From Pseudoblastomonas marina (lineage in GTDB: Bacteria; Pseudomonadota; Alphaproteobacteria; Sphingomonadales; Sphingomonadaceae): DNA of 64,000 nucleotides. The stretch's first letter is position 1, and the number at the start of each line of letters is the position of its first letter. Both the position numbers and the translations under genes were made by a program. Of the stretch, positions 55,679-64,000 are shown in pieces. The notes beneath the pieces are model-generated. The model saw nothing but the letters and a program-made list of their open reading frames with translations. It did not search any database and was not told the DNA's origin. The DNA lies in the NCBI RefSeq assembly GCF_014641655.1, contig NZ_BMID01000001.1, positions 62,001-126,000 on the forward strand, in the 5' to 3' direction.

Positions 55679-55957
55679 TCAGTCGTTGAGCCGTTCGCGA
55701 ATCGCCTTGCCGGCCTTGAAAAAGGGGACTGACTTGGCCGGTACCTCGACCGCTTCGCCAGTGCGCGGGTTGCGTCCGGTGCGGGCTTCGCGCTGGCGCG
55801 TCGAAAAGGCCCCGAAACCGCGCAGCTCGACCCGCCCGCCATCGGCGAGCTGGTTGGAGATCTCATCGAAGAAAATGTCGACGACCTGTTCGACGTCTTC
55901 CTGACGCATGTCGGGATGCTTGCGTGATAGGGTGTGGACCAGTTCGGACCGGATCAT
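55679..55957 (-). CDS. ihfB: Integration host factor beta subunit (HU family)
   Basis: DNA-bending protein of 92 residues. Start [15 protein letters not shown] and the arm sequence [11 protein letters not shown] followed by [19 protein letters not shown] are IHF-beta features. The ATG at 55957 follows a very strong GGAGGG site; a longer in-frame reading upstream belongs to another frame of the GntR region. Nucleoid protein also helping many regulators. Confidence 0.95.
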   Translation of the reverse strand: MIRSELVHTLSRKHPDMRQEDVEQVVDIFFDEISNQLADGGRVELRGFGAFSTRQREARTGRNPRTGEAVEVPAKSVPFFKAGKAIRERLND

Positions 55958-56087
55958 AGTTTTCCCTCCAATCGCCAGCCGGTGCGACCCGTCTATCCGG
56001 TTGGAACTACGAAATGTTGTCCACTTCCGTGCCAGAGCGCGCGCGCCGGCGCAATGGGCTAGGGATTTTGCCGGAGGGGCGGAAAGG

Positions 56088-56432
56088 TCAGCTTGTCTCG
56101 AGCAGATCGTCCATCGCGATGCCGAGCCGGTCGATCCGTGCGCGGATCGCGGGCCACTCCTCGCCGATGAAGCGCTTGCGCTCCTGCCGCAGCAGGGCGG
56201 AACGCGCGCCGGTCGCAACGAACATGCCGATCCCGCGTCGGACCTCGACCTGGCCGTCCTGCTGGAACTGCTGGTAGGCCTTGGCGACGGTGAGCGGGTT
56301 GGCGCCTTCCTGCGCCGCGAACGCGCGTACCGAAGGGAGCATCTCGCCTTCCCCATAGCGCCCGTCGATGATCGCGGCGGCGATCTTGTCGCGCAGTTGC
56401 AGGTAGATCGGGCGGGTGTCGGAATCGCTCAT
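56088..56432 (-). CDS. GntR family regulator, YtrA subfamily
   Basis: A 114-residue short GntR repressor: winged helix in the first 70 residues ([41 protein letters not shown]), and a short helical tail without ligand-binding domain, as in YtrA. Such regulators usually control an adjacent ABC transporter; here the next genes are the POT transporter (divergent) and ihfB, so the target is unclear. Confidence 0.9.
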   Translation of the reverse strand: MSDSDTRPIYLQLRDKIAAAIIDGRYGEGEMLPSVRAFAAQEGANPLTVAKAYQQFQQDGQVEVRRGIGMFVATGARSALLRQERKRFIGEEWPAIRARIDRLGIAMDDLLETS

Positions 56433-56598
56433 GGGTGAAGCAGTGCCATAATACAGCGTGGCGCGTCAAGGAGCGAATCCCTGCAAAATCGGCGCGTGAC
56501 CGCCGATTAACCGCTTCACACGCGCGATTCATCCGCTAGGGTGCCCGCTTTCCGCCCCGGGGAGGGCGATCAAGACAATAAATGGGGAAGGTTCCTTA

Positions 56599-58245
56599 AT
56601 GAAAGACATCGGACTTTGGCAGGAGGCGGACTGGATCGCGGCGATCGCCGCGGTGGTTCTCTCGCTGTTTCTTATCGCGGGCGCGTTTGCCGTCACGCGC
56701 AAGCAGCCGGAAGTGGGGGGGCATCCGAAAGGCCTCTACATCCTGTTCTTCGCCGAAATGTGGGAGCGTTTTTCCTATTACGGGATGCGCGCCCTCCTGA
56801 TTTTCTACCTGACCCAGCATTGGCTCTACAACGATAGCCGTTCGAACATCATCTACGGCGCCTATGTCAGCCTGGTGTACATCACGCCGGTGCTCGGCGG
56901 CTGGATCGCCGACCGCTATCTCGGTCAGCGCAAGGCTGTCCTGTTTGGCGCGGTCCTCCTTACGCTCGGCCATTTCTTCATGGCGTTCGAGGGTGACGGT
57001 GCGCTTGGCCAGGACAACCCGATGATCAGTGTTTTCTGGCTCGCCCTGTCGCTGATCATCGTCGGCTCGGGCTTCCTCAAGGCCAATATCTCGGTGATCG
57101 TGGGCCAACTCTATCCGCGCACCGACGTGCGTCGCGACGGCGCCTACACGATCTTCTACATGGGGATTAACGTTGGCGCGGCGATCGGTACGATCCTCGC
57201 CGGTTACCTTGGTGTGACGCTCGGCTGGGCCTATGGCTTCGGTGCCGCCGGCCTCGGCATGTTGCTCGGCCTCGTTGTGTTCGTGCTTGGCAAGCCGCTG
57301 CTGCTTGGTCAGGGCGAACCGCCCAAGCCGCTCTCCAAGAACACCGAGTACACCATGTACGGCATCGGCCTGGTCGGCGTCGTGATCATGTGGTTCCTGA
57401 TCCAGTACCAGTCGGTCGTGGGTGGCCTCATGCTGGTTTCGGGCATCGCGTTGCTCGGATACGTGCTGGTTGAGGCGTTCCGACTTGAGAAGGAGCCGCG
57501 CGAACGGATGTTCGCGATCCTGTTCCTGATCGCGTTGCAGCCGCTGTTCTGGGGACTGTTCGAACAGGCCGGCGGTTCGCTGAACCTGTTCACCGATCGC
57601 TATATCGACCTGGGTGGCGTGCCTGCCCCGATCTTCCAGTCGATCAATCCGATCTACATCATCCTGCTGGCCCCGGTATTCGCCGGGCTTTGGACCTTCC
57701 TCGGCAAGCGCGGGCTCGAGCCCTCGACGCCGGCCAAGTTCGGGCTCGGTCTCGTCCAGCTCGGCTTCGGCTTCCTGGTCCTGGTGTGGGGTGCGGCCAC
57801 GGTCGGCGTCGATGCCAAGATCCCGGTGCTGTTCCTGTTCGGGATATACCTGTTCCACACGACCGGCGAACTGTGCCTCTCGCCAGTGGGCCTCTCGGCG
57901 ATGAACCGCCTGGCTCCGCGGCACCTGGCCAGCCTGATCATGGGCGCCTGGTTCTTTGCCACGGCGGGCGGCAACTATGTCGCCGGCATGATCGGCGCCG
58001 CCACCGGTGGTGAGGACGGCGAGATGACGCGCGAAGCAACGCTCTCGATCTACCAGCAGATCGGCTGGGTCGCGATCGGCGTCGGTGTGTTCGTCATCCT
58101 GATCGCGCGTTTCGTGAAGAAGCTGATGCATCTCGAGACGCTGGCGGACGACGAAGTCGGCGACGATCTTCTGGGTCAGTCCGAAGGGCCGGGAGAAGCC
58201 CAGGGCGCGGGCATCCACCCGGCGGTCGATCCGAACCGCAGCTAA
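56599..58245 (+). CDS. Proton-dependent oligopeptide transporter (POT/PTR2)
   Basis: Major facilitator peptide:H+ symporter of 548 residues and about 14 helices. The ExxER proton motif is in EMWERFSYYGMRALL (about residue 53-58), and the PTR2 signature region is LGGWIADRYLGQRKAVLFGA. Imports di- and tripeptides. It ends at a strong terminator; two amidohydrolases follow. Confidence 0.95.
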   Translation: MKDIGLWQEADWIAAIAAVVLSLFLIAGAFAVTRKQPEVGGHPKGLYILFFAEMWERFSYYGMRALLIFYLTQHWLYNDSRSNIIYGAYVSLVYITPVLGGWIADRYLGQRKAVLFGAVLLTLGHFFMAFEGDGALGQDNPMISVFWLALSLIIVGSGFLKANISVIVGQLYPRTDVRRDGAYTIFYMGINVGAAIGTILAGYLGVTLGWAYGFGAAGLGMLLGLVVFVLGKPLLLGQGEPPKPLSKNTEYTMYGIGLVGVVIMWFLIQYQSVVGGLMLVSGIALLGYVLVEAFRLEKEPRERMFAILFLIALQPLFWGLFEQAGGSLNLFTDRYIDLGGVPAPIFQSINPIYIILLAPVFAGLWTFLGKRGLEPSTPAKFGLGLVQLGFGFLVLVWGAATVGVDAKIPVLFLFGIYLFHTTGELCLSPVGLSAMNRLAPRHLASLIMGAWFFATAGGNYVAGMIGAATGGEDGEMTREATLSIYQQIGWVAIGVGVFVILIARFVKKLMHLETLADDEVGDDLLGQSEGPGEAQGAGIHPAVDPNRS

Positions 58246-58257
58246 AGGCAAACGGCA

Positions 58258-58296
58258 AGGGCGCGGAGACTTCGGTCCCCGCGCCCTTTCTTTTTT
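58258..58296 (+). terminator. Rho-independent terminator of the POT transporter
   Basis: AGGGCGCGG pairs with CCGCGCCCT, with an inner GAC-TTCG-GTC stem closed by a UUCG loop, followed by TTCTTTTTT. Near-ideal intrinsic terminator. Confidence 0.93.
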
Positions 58297-58327
58297 CAAT
58301 TTCCGAATTTTCCGACTGGGGGCTTCC

Positions 58328-59718
<1,391 letters not shown>

Positions 59719-59722
<4 letters not shown>

Positions 59723-61092
59723 TCCGCAACACGCTGATGGCCGCTGCGGCCGCGATCGCCTTCGCTGCTCCTGCTGCGGCGCAGGATTTCGCGATCACCA
59801 ATGCCACGCTCGCCACCGGCGACGGCTCGGACCCGATCGAGGGCGCGACGATCGTCGTACGCAATGGCCGCGTCGACGCCGCGGGCGCAGGGGTGACCGT
59901 TCCCGCCGGAGTTCCGACGCTCGATGGAACCGGATCCTGGGTCACCCCCGGCCTGTTCGCCACCGTCACCGATCTCGGCCTGTGGGATGTCGGGGCGGTG
60001 AGCGAAAGCAACGACACGCGGGCGGGCGATTCGCCGTTCAGCGCGGCGCTCGACGTCGCGCCCGCGATCAACCCGCAGTCTCAACACGTGAAGGTCAGCC
60101 GCGCCGGAGGCATCACGCGCGCCGCGGTCGCAACCATGCCATCGAGTTCGATCTTCGGTGGTCAGGGCGCGATCATCGATACCGGCGACGATCCCGATCC
60201 GATCGTCCGCGCGCGCGCCTTCCAAGTCGTCGCGCTGGGCGAAGGCGGCGCGCGCCGCGCGGGCGGCAGCCGCGTTTCCGCCCACGCGCTGTTCCGCAAC
60301 GCGCTGCGTGAAGCCCGCCAATACGGTGCGGATTCGCGCATTTCGGGCACCGCCTCGCGCCCGCCCGAACAGCGTACCGGCGACGACATGCCGCTCGATC
60401 CGCGACTGGTCGACAACCGTACCGAGCGCGGCGACGACGTGTTGCTGTCGCGCTTCGATGCGGCGGCGCTGGTCCCGGTCGTAACCGGGGCGCAGAAGCT
60501 CTACGTCATGGTCGAACGCGCCGCCGATATCCGCGCCGTGCTCGCGCTGCGCGACGAATTCCCGAACCTCGACCTCGTGCTGGTCGGGGCGAGCGAAGGC
60601 TGGCTGGTGGCCCACGCGATCGCCGCCGCGAACGTGCCGGTGATCGCCGACGCGCTCGACGACCTGCCCGAATCTTTCGAGCAGCTTGGTGCCACGCAGA
60701 GCAATATCGGGCGGATGGTGCGCGCCGGGGTCAAGGTCGCGCTCAATGCCAGCGCGATGGAACAGCCGCGCTACCTGCCGCAATTCGCCGGCAACCTCGT
60801 CGCCCTGACCGAGCTACCCGGTGCCGACGGGTTGAGCTGGGGGCAGGCTTTCGCCGCGATCAGCTCGGTCCCCGCGCAGATCAGCGGGATGGGAACGGGT
60901 GCAGGCACGCTCTCCCCGGGCGCGATGGGCGATATCGTGGTGTGGGACGGCGATCCGCTCGAGGTGTCGAGCACGCCGGTGAAGGTCTATATCGACGGCA
61001 TCGAACAGCCGCTCGAGAACCACCAGACCCGCCTCGCCGAGCGCTATCGCGATCTCGACGAGAGCGACCTGCCGAAGGCCTACGACTGGTGA
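59719..61092 (+). CDS. Amidohydrolase-like protein, metal ligands lost
   Basis: A 457-residue exported paralog of the amidohydrolase before it (signal peptide ending APAAAQ). It keeps the beta-sandwich edges (NATLATGDGSDPIEGATIVV, PGAMGDIVVWDGDP) but where active members have PGxIDxHxH it reads PGLFATVTDLG, and later metal histidines are also absent. It probably supports or pairs with the active subunit rather than catalysing. Overlaps the FKBP gene by four bases. Confidence 0.88.
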
Positions 61093-61571
61093 GGGCGGTC
61101 GTATGCCTCGCGGCGCTGGTCGCTCCGGTCGCGCTCGCCGCACAGGATGCGCAAGGCGAGGACGCTCCGGTCTACGATCTCGCCTGGCATAACGCCCAGC
61201 AACTGGCGGTGGCCAAGCTCCGGCAGGAAGACGGCTGGCGCGTGCTCGAGGGCGGGCTGCGCTATCGCTTCATCGAAGGCGACGGCAGCGGCGAGAGCCC
61301 GACCGTCGCGGACACGGTCACCGTGCATTATGCCGGACGCCTGATCGACGGGACCGGGTTCGACAGCTCCTATGAGCGCGGCGAACCGGCGACCTTCCCG
61401 CTCGGGCGGCTGATCAAGGCATGGCAGCTTGCGATTCCCGAAATGGGCGTCGGCGACACGATCGAGCTCTACGCCCCCGCCGACCTCGCCTATGGTCCGG
61501 TTGGCAAGGGGCCGATCCCGGGCAATGCGACGCTGATCTTCAAGGTGGAGCTGATCGCAATCGAGGAGTGA
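61089..61571 (+). CDS. FKBP-type peptidyl-prolyl isomerase, exported
   Basis: A 160-residue prolyl isomerase: GTG start overlapping the previous stop, signal peptide ending near VALAAQ, and a single FKBP domain with VHYAGRLIDGTGFDSSYERG and the FPLGRLIKAWQ segment, then YGPVGKGPIPGNATLIFKVEL. It should fold periplasmic proteins, perhaps those encoded by its operon. Confidence 0.92.
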   Translation: MRAVVCLAALVAPVALAAQDAQGEDAPVYDLAWHNAQQLAVAKLRQEDGWRVLEGGLRYRFIEGDGSGESPTVADTVTVHYAGRLIDGTGFDSSYERGEPATFPLGRLIKAWQLAIPEMGVGDTIELYAPADLAYGPVGKGPIPGNATLIFKVELIAIEE

Positions 61572-61583
61572 GGGAGATGCTGC

Positions 61584-62267
61584 ATGGTTGATCCGCTGGC
61601 CGAACTGGTTGCCGCGAGCGTGGCGTTCGTGGGCTCACATTTCGCCATGTCGCACCCGTTGCGCAGCGCCATGGTGCGGTTGTTCAAACCGCTCGGTTTC
61701 ACTCTCGTATACGCCGTAATCAGCTTCGCGACGCTGTTCTGGATGGTGCAGGCCTTCGGCAATGCGCCCACGGGCACACCGCTATGGCCGGGCTTCGACG
61801 ATCTCAGCTGGATTGTGGCGAGCGTCCTGACGCTGGTCGCGATGGTGCTGCTGGCGGGCAGCTTCGCCGGCAATCCGGCCTTTCCTCAGCCCGGCGCGGA
61901 GAAGCTCGCGGCGAGCAAGGAGCCGACGGGTGTTTTCGCCGTCACCCGCCATCCGATGATGTGGGGCTTCGGACTATGGGCGATCGCGCACATCCTCGCC
62001 GCTCCCACTGCGCGCACGCTGGTGGTCGCGACCGCGATCGGGTTCCTGGCACTCGTCGGCGCGCATCTGCAGGACCGCAAGAAGGAAGCAGCGTTGGGCG
62101 AGGCGTGGACCGCGTGGGAAGCGAAAACCAGCTACTGGCCGCGCTGGAGCAAATTGCTGTCGGCCGGCTGGCTGTGGTGGGCGATCGGGCTGGTGCTGTG
62201 GCTCGGCCTCACCCACGCGCATCAGGCGATGGGCGGCTGGGAAGCGGGCGTGTGGCGATGGGTTTAG
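61584..62267 (+). CDS. NnrU family membrane protein
   Basis: A 227-residue protein with about five helices matching NnrU, a family found near nitrite/nitric oxide genes; no such genes are near here. Start follows GGGAGA. It ends one base before the dxs stop on the other strand. Confidence 0.85.
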   Translation: MVDPLAELVAASVAFVGSHFAMSHPLRSAMVRLFKPLGFTLVYAVISFATLFWMVQAFGNAPTGTPLWPGFDDLSWIVASVLTLVAMVLLAGSFAGNPAFPQPGAEKLAASKEPTGVFAVTRHPMMWGFGLWAIAHILAAPTARTLVVATAIGFLALVGAHLQDRKKEAALGEAWTAWEAKTSYWPRWSKLLSAGWLWWAIGLVLWLGLTHAHQAMGGWEAGVWRWV

Positions 62268-62268
62268 T

Positions 62269-64000
62269 CTAAGCCCGCGCTTCCTCTACTCCCGCGCTGT
62301 TGTGGCGCAGAGCCTTCAGCACCGTATCGACGATCTGCGGCGCGTTGAGACCGGCCTCGTCATACTGCTTTTCCGGCGAATCCTGGTCCTGGAACACGTC
62401 GGGCAGGCGCATGGTGCGGATCTTGAGCCCGCCATCGGTGAGGCCGGTGTCGCTGGCGTGGGTCAGGACGTGCGCGCCGAGGCCGCCGATGCTGCCTTCC
62501 TCGACCGTGACGACGACTTCGTGGGTCTTCATCAACCGGTCGATCAGTTCGGTGTCGAGCGGCTTGGCGAAGCGCAAGTCGGCGACGGTGGTCGATAGCC
62601 CCTTGGCCTCGAGCAGGTCGGCGGCCTTGCGTGCCTCGGCGAGGCGTCCGCCGAGCGACAGGATCGCGACCTTGCTACCTTCCTTGACCACGCGGCCCTT
62701 GCCGATTTCGAGCTTCTGCGGGGTCTCGGGCAATTCGACGCCCACGCCGCCGCCGCGCGGATAGCGCAGCGCGATCGGGCCGTCGTCGTACTCGGCGGCG
62801 GTGTAGGTCATGTGGACCAGCTCTGCCTCGTCGCCTGCCGCCATCACCACGAAATTGGGGAGCGTGGCGAGATAGGTGATGTCGAAGCTGCCCGCATGGG
62901 TCGCGCCATCGGCGCCGACCAGCCCCGCGCGGTCGATCGCGAAGCGGACCGGCAGGTTCTGGATCGCGACGTCGTGTACCACCTGGTCGTAGGCGCGCTG
63001 GAGGAAGGTCGAATAGATCGCCGCGAACGGTCGCATGCCCTGGGCCGCAAGCCCGGCGGCGAAGGTCACGCCGTGCTGTTCGGCGATGCCGACGTCGAAA
63101 GCCCGCTCGGGATGCGCCTTGGCGAAGCGATCGACGCCGGTGCCGCTCGGCATCGCGGCGGTGATCGCACAGATCCGCTTGTCGGTTTCGGCCAGCTTGG
63201 CGAGCGTATCGCCGAACACGTTCTGGTAGGCCGGTGGCCCGCCCGCGCTCTTCGCCTTCTCTCCGGTCACGACGTTGAACTTGGGCACGCCGTGATATTT
63301 GTCGTCGCTGCTTTCGGCGGGTTCGTAGCCCTTGCCCTTCTGGGTCACGACATGGACCAGGATCGGGCCCTTCTCGCTGTCGCGCACGTTCTCGAGCACC
63401 GGGATCAGGTGGTCGAGATTGTGACCGTCGATCGGGCCGACGTAGTAGAAGCCGAGTTCCTCGAACAGCGTGCCGCCGGTGACCATGCCGCGGGTGTATT
63501 CCTCGGCCTTTTCGAGGCCCGACCAGACCCGGCGCGAGAGCTTCTTGGCCGCCTTCGAGGCGAGCTGGCGCAGACCGAGATATTCGCTGCTCGAAACCAT
63601 CCGCGCGAGATAGGCCGACAGGCCGCCGACCGGCGGGGCGATCGACATGTCGTTGTCGTTGAGGATCACGATCAGGCGATTGCCCGCTTGTTCGGCATTG
63701 TTCATCGCCTCGTAGGCCATACCTGCGCTCATCGCACCGTCGCCGATCACCGCGATCGCCTTGCCCGGCTGGTCGTTTAGCTTGTTCGCGATCGCGAAGC
63801 CGAGGCCGGCGCTGATCGAGGTCGAGGAATGCGCCGCGCCGAACGGGTCGTATTCGCTTTCCGAACGCTTGGTGAAGCCCGACAAGCCGCCGCCCTGCCG
63901 CAACGTGCGGATACGATCGCGCCGACCGGTGATGATCTTGTGCGGATAGCACTGGTGGCCGACGTCCCAGATCAGTTTGTCGTCGGGCGTGTTGAAGATG
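62269..64000 (-). CDS. dxs: 1-deoxy-D-xylulose-5-phosphate synthase, 5' end outside window
   Basis: Thiamine-dependent first enzyme of the MEP isoprenoid pathway. About 577 residues of the C-terminal part are visible (of about 640). The TPP motif [25 protein letters not shown], the central FVDRF-type [21 protein letters not shown] and the transketolase C-terminal domain are seen. The true start lies past 64000; frame continues to the edge with [17 protein letters not shown]. Confidence 0.97.
   Translation of the reverse strand, partial: IFNTPDDKLIWDVGHQCYPHKIITGRRDRIRTLRQGGGLSGFTKRSESEYDPFGAAHSSTSISAGLGFAIANKLNDQPGKAIAVIGDGAMSAGMAYEAMNNAEQAGNRLIVILNDNDMSIAPPVGGLSAYLARMVSSSEYLGLRQLASKAAKKLSRRVWSGLEKAEEYTRGMVTGGTLFEELGFYYVGPIDGHNLDHLIPVLENVRDSEKGPILVHVVTQKGKGYEPAESSDDKYHGVPKFNVVTGEKAKSAGGPPAYQNVFGDTLAKLAETDKRICAITAAMPSGTGVDRFAKAHPERAFDVGIAEQHGVTFAAGLAAQGMRPFAAIYSTFLQRAYDQVVHDVAIQNLPVRFAIDRAGLVGADGATHAGSFDITYLATLPNFVVMAAGDEAELVHMTYTAAEYDDGPIALRYPRGGGVGVELPETPQKLEIGKGRVVKEGSKVAILSLGGRLAEARKAADLLEAKGLSTTVADLRFAKPLDTELIDRLMKTHEVVVTVEEGSIGGLGAHVLTHASDTGLTDGGLKIRTMRLPDVFQDQDSPEKQYDEAGLNAPQIVDTVLKALRHNSAGVEEARA

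Overview
The window is a high-GC, gene-dense alphaproteobacterial chromosome segment with 61 protein genes (two cut by the window ends), one tRNA and no insertion sequence, phage or CRISPR array that I can see. The combination of exosortase A-associated envelope genes, a CYP153 hydroxylase, a SigF/NrsF heavy-metal-type sigma pair, NnrU, phaB, and the DUF3576-leuS-lptE-holA string suggests Sphingomonadales, probably Erythrobacteraceae. That placement is inferred from gene content and protein style, not from a search.

Layout. 1-4227: a thiolase cut by the edge, a MaoC hydratase, and two exosortase A-associated genes (O-glycosylation ligase and family-4 glycosyltransferase) with a tiny membrane ORF between them. 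4295-9735: a proline/glutamate-rich membrane protein, ung, an RNase D-rnd/lptC/lptA unit, then holA and lptE facing it. 9735-14603: leuS and its DUF3576 lipoprotein partner, an unknown envelope protein, and phaB. 14641-19963: a secreted M24 peptidase, a cation efflux (CDF) transporter, small proteins, murA and galU. 20051-25715: yqiJ-flotillin, a 536-base AT-richer gap, the ECF sigma/NrsF pair with a near-textbook promoter, and an acyl-CoA synthetase. 25851-36349: M23 peptidase, a palindrome-rich gap, PrxQ, glnE, M28 peptidase, agmatine deiminase, TauE, thrS and an RNase AS-type exonuclease. 36540-43330: PhoD phosphatase, a four-gene overlapping membrane/XRE/lipoprotein module, and a four-gene YjgN-M48-hydrolase-TPR operon. 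43483-54665: giant NAD-glutamate dehydrogenase, a ferredoxin-type reductase, queG, an ABC exporter, CYP153 and a Tat-exported MsrB. 54682-64000: tandem PilZ protein, tRNA-Leu, ihfB, GntR regulator, a POT peptide transporter, an amidohydrolase pair, FKBP, NnrU and a dxs cut by the right edge.

Themes. Envelope construction recurs (LptA, LptC, LptE, MurA, GalU, M23, flotillin, exosortase-linked glycosylation). Peptide and amino-acid use is well represented (M24, M28, POT transporter, amidohydrolases, GDH, GlnE). Translationally coupled stop/start overlaps of 4 nt are very common. The most interesting things are the coupled XRE/membrane/lipoprotein module at 38303-39488, the start-site hairpin over the ribosome binding site at 39549-39568, the exact SigF-type promoter at 22966-22991, and the catalytically degenerate amidohydrolase partner at 59719-61092.
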